From the NCBI RefSeq assembly GCF_001044425.1, contig NZ_LFML01000015.1, positions 1 to 64,000 of the forward strand: 64,000 bases of DNA, read 5' to 3'. The notes beneath the pieces were generated by a model. The model was not told the DNA's origin and did not search any database. It saw only the letters and a program-made list of their open reading frames with translations. The translations under genes and the position numbers were made by a program. This stretch comes from Streptomyces roseus (GTDB taxonomy: Bacteria > Actinomycetota > Actinomycetes > Streptomycetales > Streptomycetaceae). Below are positions 26,813-35,014 of this stretch, piece by piece. Each line of letters starts with the position of its first letter. The first letter of the stretch is position 1.

Positions 26813-27706
26813 ATGACGGCCCTGCTGCTCGCCGTACTGCTGGGGATCTCGGTCCTCGGCGTCTTCCACGGCATCCGCCTCTACCGCGCCGAGGTCAAAC
26901 TGCCGAGCGACCTCGCGCTCGCCCTGGAGGTCGGCGCCACCCGTACGACCGCCGTCGGATCGGCCGTCGACCGCCTCGGCATCCGCTGGGCGCCGCTCGT
27001 CCTGCGGCTGATGGGCCCGGCCCGGGTCGCCCGCAAGCGCCGCCAGATCGACCTGGCGGGCAATCCGGCGGGCCTGACGATAGACCGGTACGCGGCGCGC
27101 CGCGCGGTGTACGGGTTCCTCGGCGCGCTCGGCGCGTTCGCCATGCTGATCAACGGGCAGCTCGTACCGGCCCTGCTGATGGTCGCGTTCGGCCTCTTCT
27201 GGATCGAGGTCGGCCTGTGGTCGGCGATCCGGGTCCGGCGCGACCACATCGAGCGGACGCTCCCCGACTTCCTGGACGTGCTCGCGGTCGTGGTGAGCGC
27301 GGGGCTCGGCTTCCGGCAGGCGCTGGAGCGGGTGGCGGCCAAGTACGACGGCCCCTGGTCCGACGAGATCCGGATCACCCTGCAACAGATGGACATGGGC
27401 GTCAGCCGCCGCCAGGCCTTCGACGAGCTGCGCAGGCGCAACGACTCCGAGCAGGTGGCGCAGTTCGTGACCGCGCTGCTCCAGGGCGAGGAACTGGGCT
27501 CGCCGATCGTGGACACGCTGATCGCGATCGCCGAGGACATGCGCCGTACGGATGCCCAGAACGCCCGCCGGCGTGCGGCCCGCGCCGTCCCGAAGGCCAC
27601 GTTCGCGGTGACCATGTTCATGCTGCCCGGGACGCTGATCCTGCTGGTGTGCGGCTTCGTGTACGGCGCGGACGTGGACTTCGGCGCACTGCTCGGGGGC
27701 GGGTGA
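26813..27706 (+). CDS. tadC: TadC inner-membrane platform protein
   Basis: A 297-residue T2SF paralogue of TadB: helices at the N-terminus, ~102-140 and at the C-terminus (MFMLPGTLILLVCGFVYGA), with the core LPDFLDVLAVVVSAGLGFRQALERV and QGEELGSPIVDTL. Second half of the heteromeric platform. Three nt before the histidine kinase gene. Confidence 0.92.
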   Translation: MTALLLAVLLGISVLGVFHGIRLYRAEVKLPSDLALALEVGATRTTAVGSAVDRLGIRWAPLVLRLMGPARVARKRRQIDLAGNPAGLTIDRYAARRAVYGFLGALGAFAMLINGQLVPALLMVAFGLFWIEVGLWSAIRVRRDHIERTLPDFLDVLAVVVSAGLGFRQALERVAAKYDGPWSDEIRITLQQMDMGVSRRQAFDELRRRNDSEQVAQFVTALLQGEELGSPIVDTLIAIAEDMRRTDAQNARRRAARAVPKATFAVTMFMLPGTLILLVCGFVYGADVDFGALLGGG

Positions 27707-27709
27707 ACC

Positions 27710-28924
27710 ATGGCGGTCCTCCACATCCCCCTCGCGGGGCCGGCCGTACGCGGGAAGACCGCGGCGGCGGGGGCCGGGGAACTCTCCCCGGCGCTGCGCT
27801 CCAACGCGCTGCGGGCGCTCTGCCGGCGGGTGTTCGCCTTCCGGATGGTGATGATCGGTCTGGGCGCGCCGCTGGCGCTGGGGCGCACGGCGGCCGGCGG
27901 GCCGACGTACCTGGTCGGCGGCGCGATCCTGCTCACCTTCATGCTCTCGTACGTGCTCTTCCGCGACTGGGAGCGCTTCGGGCCGCTGCTGCTGGACCAC
28001 CGCTGGCTGCTCGCCCCGGACCTGGCCTGCTGCGGGCTGCTGCTGGTCACGGCGCGGCCGGAGTCCCCGCTCGGCTTCGCCGTGCTCTGCACCCCGCTGC
28101 TGGCCGGGCTGGTCTACGGGTGGCGCGGCTCGGCGGTGTACGCGGCCGTCGCGGCGGTGGCCGTGGCCGCGGTGGCCGGCGGGCTGACGCTGCCGGCGCT
28201 GTGCCTGCTGGCGGGGGCGGCGGGGGCCTCGCTGCGGGACCTCCTCATCCGCTTCGGCGCGGCGAGCGCGGCCCTGACCGAGGCGAGGGCCCGGCTGGCG
28301 GCGGCCGAGGCGGTACGCGCCGAACGGGACCACCTGGCCCGCGAGATGCACGACTCGGTGGCGAAGACCCTGCACGGCCTGGCCCTGGCGGCGGACGCCC
28401 TGGCCCGCACCACGGACCCGGCGACCGTGCGCCGCCAGGCGGCCTTCCTCTCCGGTGCGGCGCGCGCGGCGGCGGCGCAGTCCCGGGCCCTGCTGACGGA
28501 CCTGCGCCGGGAACCGGAGGGGACCGCGACCGCCCTGGCGGCCGAACTCCGCCGCCTGGTCGGCACGGAAGCGGAGCTGCGCACGCGGGGGCCCCTCCCG
28601 GAGCCGCCCGCCTCGGTGGCCCACCACATCCTGTCGATCACCGCGGAGGCCCTGGAGAACGCCCGCCGCCACGCGGCGGCCTCGCGGGTGACGGTCACGG
28701 CGGCAGCGGACCCGACGGAGCTCACCGTGACCATCGAGGACGACGGCCGCGGCCTCCCCCCGGGTGCCCGGCACACCCGGGGCCGCTACGGGCTGCTCGG
28801 CATGGCGGAACGCGCGCGGGCGATGGGCGGCCGGCTGACGATCGAGGCCCGGCGGCCCGGCCCCGGGACGGTGGTGGCGCTGCGCGTGCCGCTCGCGGCC
28901 CTGACCCCGGAGGGGAGCCCGTGA
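27710..28924 (+). CDS. NarL-type sensor histidine kinase within the tad locus
   Basis: A 404-residue HisKA_3 kinase. About six membrane helices occupy ~40-185 without a sizeable external sensor loop. The dimerisation box is REMHDSVAKTLHG with phospho-acceptor His214, and the HATPase_c domain (~290-395) has the N box ALENARRHA and the G box DDGRGLPPG. Overlaps the response-regulator gene by TGATG, so kinase and regulator are made together. Position suggests it controls pilus gene expression. Confidence 0.93.
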   Translation: MAVLHIPLAGPAVRGKTAAAGAGELSPALRSNALRALCRRVFAFRMVMIGLGAPLALGRTAAGGPTYLVGGAILLTFMLSYVLFRDWERFGPLLLDHRWLLAPDLACCGLLLVTARPESPLGFAVLCTPLLAGLVYGWRGSAVYAAVAAVAVAAVAGGLTLPALCLLAGAAGASLRDLLIRFGAASAALTEARARLAAAEAVRAERDHLAREMHDSVAKTLHGLALAADALARTTDPATVRRQAAFLSGAARAAAAQSRALLTDLRREPEGTATALAAELRRLVGTEAELRTRGPLPEPPASVAHHILSITAEALENARRHAAASRVTVTAAADPTELTVTIEDDGRGLPPGARHTRGRYGLLGMAERARAMGGRLTIEARRPGPGTVVALRVPLAALTPEGSP

Positions 28925-29607
28925 TGCCGCTGCGCATCCTGATCGCCGACGACAACCCGGTGGTACGGGCGGGTCTGGCGTCCCTCCTGGCGACGGCGCG
29001 GGACCTGGTGGTGGTGGCCCAGGCGGCGGACGGCCGCGAAGCCCTGAGCCTGACCCGCAGGCACGCCCCGGACGTGATCCTGCTGGACGTGCGCATGCCG
29101 GGCGTCGACGGCATCTCGGCGCTGCCGCACCTCGTACAGCTGGCGCCCGTACTGATGCTGACGTACAGCCAGGAGTCGGAAGTCGTCCGGGAAGCGCTGC
29201 TGCTGGGCGCGGGCGGCTACCTGGTCCACGGCGAGTTCACGCCGGAAGACCTGGTCAGGGCGGTCCGGGACGTCCGCGAGGGCCGGGCCCACTTCACGGC
29301 GACGGCGGCGAGCGCGCTCCTCGCGGAACTCCGTACCTCTTCGCAACCGCAACGAAGTGTGGCACGCTCTTCCGAGGGACTGCACAACTCGGTTCTCTTC
29401 GGCCTGAGTTCGAGGGAGGCGGAGATCATGGACCTCATCGCGTCCGGGATGAGCAACCAGCAGATCGCCGCCGCCTGCTTCATCAGCGAGAAGACGGTGA
29501 AGAACCACATCAACCGCATCTTCGCGAAGCTCCAGAGCACGAGCCGCAGCGAGGCGATAGCACGCTGGCTGGGAACCGCCCGTCCAGGAGTGAGCGGCCA
29601 TGGGTAG
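28924..29607 (+). CDS. NarL/LuxR-type response regulator
   Basis: A 227-residue regulator: receiver domain (~3-118) with Asp10/Asp11 and phospho-acceptor Asp55 in ILLDVRMPG, then a LuxR helix-turn-helix (~155-215, LSSREAEIMDLIASGMSNQQIAAACFISEKTVKNHI). The receiver switch Thr (LTYSQES) is present, with His in VHGEFT where Lys is common. ATG overlaps the kinase stop. Likely target is the flp promoter 110 nt downstream, by inference. Confidence 0.93.
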   Translation: MPLRILIADDNPVVRAGLASLLATARDLVVVAQAADGREALSLTRRHAPDVILLDVRMPGVDGISALPHLVQLAPVLMLTYSQESEVVREALLLGAGGYLVHGEFTPEDLVRAVRDVREGRAHFTATAASALLAELRTSSQPQRSVARSSEGLHNSVLFGLSSREAEIMDLIASGMSNQQIAAACFISEKTVKNHINRIFAKLQSTSRSEAIARWLGTARPGVSGHG

Positions 29608-29717
29608 ACGGAGTGCGCAGTGGGTCCGTAATTGGGCCCCGGGACCCTTGGTGGACACCGGTGACTCCCCGTACGGTCCGCAAACCAGCAGCGTCACCGG
29701 CCCGGGAGGAAACCCCC

Positions 29718-29918
29718 ATGTTGCAGAACACCCTGGCGAGGATGCGGAACCGGTACGGAACCAGGCCCTCCCGGGACCGAGGCCAGACGGCCTTCGAATA
29801 CCTGGGCATCATCCTGGTGGTGGTAGTGATCATCGGCGCAATCGTCGGCACGGGCATCGGTCAGAGCATCACCAACAAGATCAAGGATCAGATCACCGCC
29901 ATCACAGCGGGCAAGTGA
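29718..29918 (+). CDS. flp: Flp-type major pilin
   Basis: A 66-residue type IVb pilin. The leader ends DRG (Gly22), followed by QTAFEYLGII, matching the Flp rule Gly|xxxxGlu-Tyr: Glu at +5, Tyr at +6. The mature protein is only ~44 residues, mainly one hydrophobic helix plus a short polar tail (TNKIKDQITAITAGK). GGGAGGA precedes the ATG. It overlaps the TadG-like gene by GTGA. The 110-bp gap before it leaves room for a separate promoter, fitting a highly expressed subunit. Confidence 0.9.
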   Translation: MLQNTLARMRNRYGTRPSRDRGQTAFEYLGIILVVVVIIGAIVGTGIGQSITNKIKDQITAITAGK

Positions 29919-30550
29919 CAGCCCACCGACCTGGTGATCGAGGGCAGGCCTTCCCCATCTACATCGTGGTGGTTGCCGGCCTGCTTTTCGCCGCGTTGGC
30001 GTTCTTCGCGGTCGGGATGGCAGGTGCGACCCGTAGTAACGCCCAAGGTGCGGCGGATGCCGGGGCACTCGCTGCTGCGCGTGAAGCGAGGGACAACGCA
30101 TTTCTGGGCCTCGACCTGCTCAGCCTCACCCCCGCCGATTGGGGGAAGATCGTCAACGGCGATCTCCTCAACGAGACGGGCGCGTGTGGGAAAGCCGTCG
30201 ACTTCGCCACGTTGAACGATGCCGATGCGGAGTGTGAACCTGCCCTGCCCAAGTTCACGGTCAAGGTGACGACCAAGGGCACCGTCGGAAACTCGGTCGT
30301 GCCGGGTGCCAGTGGCACGAAGGGCAAAGCAACGGCCACGGCATTGATCGAACCGCGATGCACTCTGCGGTCGGCTCCGACCCCTGCCCCCACACCGACT
30401 CCGGCGCCAACACCGAGCCCATCGCCGTCTCCTGGGGAGGCGAGTGTCGCTTTCGTGTGCAGTGGGAAGACCCTCACGTTGGATCCCGCGAAACCAGGCC
30501 CGTTGTCCCGGCTGGCGAGAACGCTCTTCAGCGTGCGACTGGTCGACTGA
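29915..30550 (+). CDS. TadG-like pilus-associated protein
   Basis: A 211-residue protein: DRGQAFPIY N-terminus with one helix (IVVVAGLLFAALAFFAVGM), resembling TadE/TadG proteins, but the +5 Glu of pilins is Ile, so prepilin processing is doubtful. Ends of the helix carry GAADAGALAAAREARDN, the TadG/Flp-associated motif. A PT/SP-rich linker (~150-172) suggests a wall-spanning stalk. Codon use is a little less GC-biased than in the upstream tad genes. Confidence 0.8.
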   Translation: MTAHRPGDRGQAFPIYIVVVAGLLFAALAFFAVGMAGATRSNAQGAADAGALAAAREARDNAFLGLDLLSLTPADWGKIVNGDLLNETGACGKAVDFATLNDADAECEPALPKFTVKVTTKGTVGNSVVPGASGTKGKATATALIEPRCTLRSAPTPAPTPTPAPTPSPSPSPGEASVAFVCSGKTLTLDPAKPGPLSRLARTLFSVRLVD

Positions 30551-30580
30551 CAGCTAACGAGAGACAAGGAAACTGCGTAG

Positions 30581-31165
30581 ATGAGCATGCGGCACAAGGT
30601 GCAAGTCCGCGGGGGAGCGGCCGTTGCGGTTGCGGCGGTCTTGGCCCTCACATTGGCCGGATGCGGCGGCAGCGACGACAAGCCGTCAGGTGCGCAGAGC
30701 TCCTCCGCCCCGAAGCCCGCTGGGGGTGTCTCGCAGCAGCCGTCAGCCGGCAACCAGAGTTCAGCTCCTCCGGCAGTGATCGCGACGGCGGCCGGGGAGG
30801 ACGGGGTTGTCCTCGAAGTCAACGAGGCCAAGCGCGATGGCGGCGGGTTCCTCACGGTGAGCGGCCAACTCAAGAACACCAGCGACAAGGATTTCAGCCA
30901 CACCACGGCATGGCGCGGCAACGAACTCACGAGCAGCGGCGAGTCGGTTGCGGGGGCCACTTTGGTCGACAAGGCAGGAAAGAAGCGCTACTACGTGCTG
31001 CGCGACACCGAGGGAAGGTGTCTTTGCACCACAGGGGTGAACTCGATCGGAGCCGGCAAGTCGATGCCGTTCTTCGTTCAGTTTCCCGCGCCCCCGACGA
31101 ACACTGCCGAGGTTGAATTCAACCTCCCCACCTTCGCAACGGCCACCATCAAAATCTCCGGGTGA
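30581..31165 (+). CDS. secreted lipoprotein of the tad locus
   Basis: A 194-residue lipoprotein with lipobox LTLAGC (Cys28), a Ser/Pro/Gln-rich tether (~30-65) and a small beta domain (~70-194) resembling DUF4352-like immunoglobulin folds (VLEVNEAKRDGGGFLTVSGQLKNTSDKDF). Cys147/Cys149 in GRCLCTTG could form a tight redox pair. Follows the TadG-like gene by 30 nt. Function unknown; location outside the membrane fits a pilus-base or wall-anchoring role. Confidence 0.8.
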   Translation: MSMRHKVQVRGGAAVAVAAVLALTLAGCGGSDDKPSGAQSSSAPKPAGGVSQQPSAGNQSSAPPAVIATAAGEDGVVLEVNEAKRDGGGFLTVSGQLKNTSDKDFSHTTAWRGNELTSSGESVAGATLVDKAGKKRYYVLRDTEGRCLCTTGVNSIGAGKSMPFFVQFPAPPTNTAEVEFNLPTFATATIKISG

Positions 31166-31170
31166 CCCCC

Positions 31171-31818
31171 ATGAATAAACGCCACCGCGTCTCCGCATCC
31201 ACCGCCGTCGTCGGCCTCGTCATCGCCGGGGTCCACTTCATCGGGGCGACCAGCGCCCACGCCGACGGGGTCAAGCCCTCCGTGCCCCCCGGCACCGAGC
31301 CCTCGGCCTCCGCGCCCGTGCCCATCGACTCCAGTGCCCCCGGCTTGAAGATCCCCCAGGGTGGAACCCTCGCTCCGGTCAAGGTCCTGGACATCGCCGA
31401 GGTCGTCGAGGACCTCGGCGGTGAGCAGCGGCGGCAGGAGACCAACCAGACCGTCATGATGGCCCTCCAGTCGGAGGTGCTCTTCCCCGAGAACAGTGCC
31501 GTCTTCAACGCCCAGGCCGCCGCCCGGATACAGGCCATCGCCAACGAGATCAACACGCAGAAGGCCACCCGCGTCCGGGTCTTCGGCTTCACCGACGACC
31601 AGGGCAGCTACGAGCACGGCAAGGAACTCTCCAAGCAGCGCGCCGACGCGGTCCAGGCCGAGCTCGCCAAGACCGTCACCAGTCCCGGCGTCGTCTACGA
31701 CGTGCGCGGCTACAGCGAGGACTACCCGATCGCCGACAACGGCACCGAGGAAGGCCGCAAGAAGAACCGCCGCGTCGAGATCACCTTCCCCCGCACCACC
31801 CCGGCCGGCGGCAGCTAG
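31171..31818 (+). CDS. secreted OmpA-domain peptidoglycan-binding protein
   Basis: A 215-residue exported protein: signal peptide (~1-31, ending in SAHA), a linker, and a C-terminal OmpA-like domain (~95-210) with FPENSAVF, RVRVFGFTDD and NRRVEI, the family's peptidoglycan-binding core. The ATG at 31171 is chosen; a GTG at 31162 overlapping the lipoprotein stop is possible. With no outer membrane here, it probably holds the pilus machine to the wall. Last gene of the locus. Confidence 0.88.
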   Translation: MNKRHRVSASTAVVGLVIAGVHFIGATSAHADGVKPSVPPGTEPSASAPVPIDSSAPGLKIPQGGTLAPVKVLDIAEVVEDLGGEQRRQETNQTVMMALQSEVLFPENSAVFNAQAAARIQAIANEINTQKATRVRVFGFTDDQGSYEHGKELSKQRADAVQAELAKTVTSPGVVYDVRGYSEDYPIADNGTEEGRKKNRRVEITFPRTTPAGGS

Positions 31819-31852
31819 GACCGCCGGGCGGACGCGCCCCGGGCGCGCCCCC

Positions 31853-32395
31853 TCAGGCCCCGGCGGCCCGCATCAGTGTGGCCGCCGCCGCGGCCGCGTT
31901 GTGGGCCGGGGCGGGGCCGGGGGTCAGGGCGGCCACCACCGTGGCACCCTCGACCAGGATCAGCAGCTGGTCCGCGAGGTCCTCGCGCCCGGCTCCGGCG
32001 GCCTCCGCCAGGAGTTCCTGCAGCTCCGCCTTGTGGCGGCGTACGACGTCCAGCACCGCGGCGGGGCCCGTGCCCAGCTCCCCGTACGCGTTCAGGAACG
32101 CGCAGCCCCGGAAGTCCGGCTCCGAGAACCACGCGGCCAGCCACGCGAAGACCGCCCCGACCGGATCGGCGGCCTCCGCCACCGCGCCGCGCAGACTCGC
32201 CGTCCACCGCCGGTCGCGACGGTCGAGGTAGGCCGCGACCAGGGCTTCCTTGGCCGGGAAGACCTTGTAGAGCCGCTTGAGCGGTACGCCCGACTCCGTG
32301 CGGATGCGGTCCATGCCGACGGCCTGGATGCCCTCGGCGTAGAACAGCGCCTCCGCCGCGTCCAGCAGCCGGGTCCGGGCCTCTTCGTCGTCCAT
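31853..32395 (-). CDS. TetR-family regulator
   Basis: About 180 residues, with an N-terminal helix-turn-helix (LLDAAEALFYAEGIQAVGMDRIRTESGVPLKRLYKVFPAKEAL) and a TetR C-terminal domain. Start uncertain: ATG 32395 lacks a clear ribosome site, and an ATG at 32425 right beside the operator would give a leaderless-type start. Divergent from an NTF2-like gene, with two identical palindromes between them, so autorepression plus repression of the neighbour is likely. Confidence 0.88.
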   Translation of the reverse strand: MDDEEARTRLLDAAEALFYAEGIQAVGMDRIRTESGVPLKRLYKVFPAKEALVAAYLDRRDRRWTASLRGAVAEAADPVGAVFAWLAAWFSEPDFRGCAFLNAYGELGTGPAAVLDVVRRHKAELQELLAEAAGAGREDLADQLLILVEGATVVAALTPGPAPAHNAAAAAATLMRAAGA

Positions 32396-32426
32396 GAAGG
32401 CAGCGTAGCCCAGGATCGCTTGCATT

Positions 32427-32475
32427 GAGAACGGTCGTTCTCTAGTGTCCTCACGCATAGAGAACGACCGTTCTC
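32427..32475. promoter_or_regulatory. twin TetR operators
   Basis: Two copies of GAGAACG-NN-CGTTCTC (32427-32442 and 32460-32475; spacers GT and AC), each a perfect 7-bp-arm palindrome, spaced 33 bp start to start (about three helical turns), so two dimers could bind one face of the DNA. Confidence 0.8.
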
Positions 32476-32502
32476 GCAGGCTCTCCCGTTGAGGTGTCCG
32501 TC

Positions 32503-32928
32503 ATGACCGAAGCCCCCGCCCTGCGCCCGCCCCTGCCGCCCTTCACCGAGGAATCCGCCCGCGCCAAGGTCCAGGCCGCCGAGGACGCCTGGAACAGCCG
32601 CGACCCCGAGCGCGTGGCCCTCGCGTACACCGAGAACTCGTTCTGGCGAAACCGCGACCGCTTCCTCAGCGGCCGGGACGAGATCCGTGAGTTCCTCGCC
32701 GAGAAGTGGGAGCGCGAACTCGACTACCGGCTCCGCAAGGAGCTGTGGGCGTACACCGGCAACCGCATCTCCGTCCGCTTCGTATACGAGTGGCACGACG
32801 CGTCCGGCCAGTGGTGGCGCAGCCACGGCAACGAGCAGTGGGAGTTCGAGGACGATGGGCTGATGCGCCGCCGCGAGGCCAGCATCAACGACGTCCCGAT
32901 CACCCCCGGGGACCGGCGCCTCACCTGA
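32503..32928 (+). CDS. NTF2-like (SnoaL/DUF1348-type) protein
   Basis: A 141-residue cytosolic protein of the DUF1348 nuclear-transport-factor-2-like group: [44 protein letters not shown] is the cone-shaped fold's hallmark. These proteins bind small hydrophobic ligands or catalyse isomerisation/hydrolysis; the substrate is unknown. ATG at 32503 with GAGG 8 nt upstream. Controlled by the twin operators just upstream. Confidence 0.85.
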   Translation: MTEAPALRPPLPPFTEESARAKVQAAEDAWNSRDPERVALAYTENSFWRNRDRFLSGRDEIREFLAEKWERELDYRLRKELWAYTGNRISVRFVYEWHDASGQWWRSHGNEQWEFEDDGLMRRREASINDVPITPGDRRLT

Positions 32929-32983
32929 CAGGTGTGCCGCCCGCCGGCCCGCGGTACTACGAGATCGGGGCGCCCCGGCCCGC

Positions 32984-33229
32984 GTGGCCGCCAGCTCCTT
33001 CGGGGCCTCTACCGCCCTCGGCCTCGCCGCCCGCCGTCCCAAGCTGCTGCGCAGCCTGGCCATCGTCGGCGAGCTCGCGAGCGCGCTCGGCGGCCGGGCG
33101 CGGATGCGGACGCTGGTCGGGGACGGCCACCTCCCCCACCTCACCCATCCGGAGCGCTATGCCGAGGACCTCACGGCGTTCATCAGGTCGAGTTGCGGTA
33201 CCGGTCCGGCCGCCGCGAGCCCGGCATGA
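32984..33229 (+). pseudogene. remnant of an alpha/beta hydrolase
   Basis: An open stretch of 81 codons that joins two hydrolase hallmarks which should lie over 100 residues apart: the nucleophile-elbow neighbourhood (AASSFGASTALGLAARRPKLLRSLAIV) and the C-terminal GDGHLPHLTHPERYAEDLTAFIRSS with the catalytic His. The intervening lid and acid region, and everything before the elbow, are missing, so this is a deletion relic, not a small enzyme. It follows the NTF2-like gene. Confidence 0.65.
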
Positions 33230-33251
33230 TCGGCGGGGCGCCTCCTGAGGG

Positions 33252-34262
33252 TCATCTCCTGTCGGCGGCCCCCAGTCCGGTCAGGGCCTGGGTGACCAGG
33301 TCGCTCTGGTGGGTGGTGCCGGCGAGGTTGGGGTGGAGGCCCGTGCAGGCCTCCCCCGTGGCGGGGATCGCGCGGCAGAGGTCGGACGGCTGGTCGGTCT
33401 GGGTGCCGGGGCCGGTGAGGTCGTCCTTGAGCCCGTACATCCACCGCTGGTCGGGGGCCGCGCAGACACCGTGTCCGGTGCTGGAGGCGTACGTGTCCAC
33501 GTAGACCGCGCCGGCCCGCTCGGCCTGGGTGCGCAGGACGGTGTTGACCCGGCGCTCCAACGCGTCGAGGAAGGGCATGTCCGCCTTGGTGACGGTGCCG
33601 AGCTGGCGCCAGGACCCGAAGGAGCAGCCGCTGGTGTCGGCGACGACGGCCGGGTACCCGACGACCGCCACCTTGGCGTGCGGCGCGCGGGCCCGGATCT
33701 CCTTCAGGGCGGTCGCGAGGTCCGCTTCCAGGGCGGTGAACCTGGCGTCCAGCCGGCTCTGGCCGGAACCGCGGGTGTAGTGGGTGGAACAGGGGCTGCC
33801 GGTTCCGAACGAGGCGATGCCCTGCGCGATGCATCGCGCGACGACATCGACGAAGCCGATGGAGTTGCCGCCGATCCCGAGCGTGACGAGATCGGTGGCG
33901 GCGGTGACGGCCTGGATCTGGGCCGGCCGGGGCGCCCAGCCGCCCTGGGGCGGGACGGACGGTGGCCCGGTGAGCTCGGTCTGGGGTTCCAGGACGCCGG
34001 CTCTGACCTGGGCGGCGGAACACGTGACGTCGGTCAGGCGGAGGGTGAGTCGGCGGGCGGTCTGCTGCGGATAGCTGAGCGTGGAGCGGCCGCAGCCGTC
34101 CTCGTCGGCCCAGGGCCGCACGAAGGCGCCGGCGCTGTACGAGTCGCCGAGGGCGGTGTAGTCGAGGGGGGTCAGCTCGCCGCTGTCGGCGGCGGCGGAC
34201 GTGGGGGAGAGGGTCGCGGCCAAGGCGGTGAGGGTGAGGGCTGCGGCGGCTGCGAGGCGCAT
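33252..34262 (-). CDS. secreted SGNH/GDSL hydrolase
   Basis: A 336-residue esterase/lipase of the Streptomyces SGNH type. Signal peptide ~1-25 (AAAAALTLTALAATLSPTSAAA); block I GDSYSAG with Ser41; block III GIGGNSIGF with Asn; block V in LHPNLAG with the catalytic His. Six or more cysteines (e.g. DGCGRS, VTCSA, SGCSFGS, HGVCAA, DLCRA, EACTG) imply three disulphides. ATG at 34262 has AAGGA upstream. Acts outside the cell on ester substrates. Confidence 0.92.
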   Translation of the reverse strand: MRLAAAAALTLTALAATLSPTSAAADSGELTPLDYTALGDSYSAGAFVRPWADEDGCGRSTLSYPQQTARRLTLRLTDVTCSAAQVRAGVLEPQTELTGPPSVPPQGGWAPRPAQIQAVTAATDLVTLGIGGNSIGFVDVVARCIAQGIASFGTGSPCSTHYTRGSGQSRLDARFTALEADLATALKEIRARAPHAKVAVVGYPAVVADTSGCSFGSWRQLGTVTKADMPFLDALERRVNTVLRTQAERAGAVYVDTYASSTGHGVCAAPDQRWMYGLKDDLTGPGTQTDQPSDLCRAIPATGEACTGLHPNLAGTTHQSDLVTQALTGLGAADRR

Positions 34263-34331
34263 GGTCCGGTCCTTCGGGTGATGCGCCGGCCCGGGCGGCC
34301 GAGACGCATCACCCAAAGTAGCGGCTTTGAC

Positions 34332-34342
34332 TACGGAGAGTA
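34332..34342. promoter_or_regulatory. small palindrome upstream of the SGNH hydrolase
   Basis: CTAC-GGAGA-GTAG centred at 34337, 75 nt before the start. The TAC...GTA symmetry recalls the element before the second SGNH gene (62140-62164). Confidence 0.3.
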
Positions 34343-34420
34343 GCGAAGCGCGACTCAAACCCCCGGATCGAGTGATCGCGCGTCAGGCATTGCCCTCGCG
34401 GGCGTGCCGGGCCCGCGTCC

Positions 34421-34999
34421 TCACGAAGCCTGGTGGGCCTGCGTGATGAGGTCCGTCGCGACCTCCAGGGCCGCCAGCCGGGTCTCCTCCGGGTTGCCCT
34501 CCACGTGCTGGAGGAACATCATTCCGGCGTGCAGGGTGAACAGCGCGCTCACGCACCGCACTTGGTCCGTCAGCGGCCCGTCCTCCGTCCGCAACAGCTC
34601 CACCAGCGTGAACAGCCGGCGCTTCACGGTCTCGCCGATGCTCAGCTCCCGCATCGTCGCCTGGTTCTCCTGCATGAAGCGGTACAGCGGCGAGCCCGCC
34701 GCCATCGCCTCGCTGTAGCGGCGCAGCACCTCGCGCTTCATCTCCAGTGTGTGCGGCTGCCGCTCCGCCCAGTCGATCAGCTCGTCGATCGGCCGGGTCA
34801 GGTCCTCGAAGACGCTGATGATGATGTCTTCCTTGGTCTTGAAGTGGTAGTACAGCGCCGCCTTCGTGACCTCCAGCCGCTCCGCGATCTCGCGCAGCGA
34901 CGTCTTCTCGTACCCCTGCTCGGCGAAGAGCTCCAGCGCGACGTCCTGGATGCGCTGGCGCGTATTGCCGCGGCGCGCCTGCGGACTGCTACTGGACAT
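34421..34999 (-). CDS. TetR-family repressor of the adjacent MFS exporter
   Basis: A 192-residue regulator. N-terminal helix-turn-helix (RIQDVALELFAEQGYEKTSLREIAERLEVTKAALYYHFKTKEDI) is a textbook TetR domain; the C-terminal ligand domain (~70-190) is helical. GGAG precedes the ATG. Divergent from the MFS gene across a 117-bp gap that holds a large inverted pair of near-identical sites, so it probably represses both genes until a drug or metabolite binds. Confidence 0.93.
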   Translation of the reverse strand: MSSSSPQARRGNTRQRIQDVALELFAEQGYEKTSLREIAERLEVTKAALYYHFKTKEDIIISVFEDLTRPIDELIDWAERQPHTLEMKREVLRRYSEAMAAGSPLYRFMQENQATMRELSIGETVKRRLFTLVELLRTEDGPLTDQVRCVSALFTLHAGMMFLQHVEGNPEETRLAALEVATDLITQAHQAS

Positions 35000-35014
35000 G
35001 GCTCTCCCAAACTA

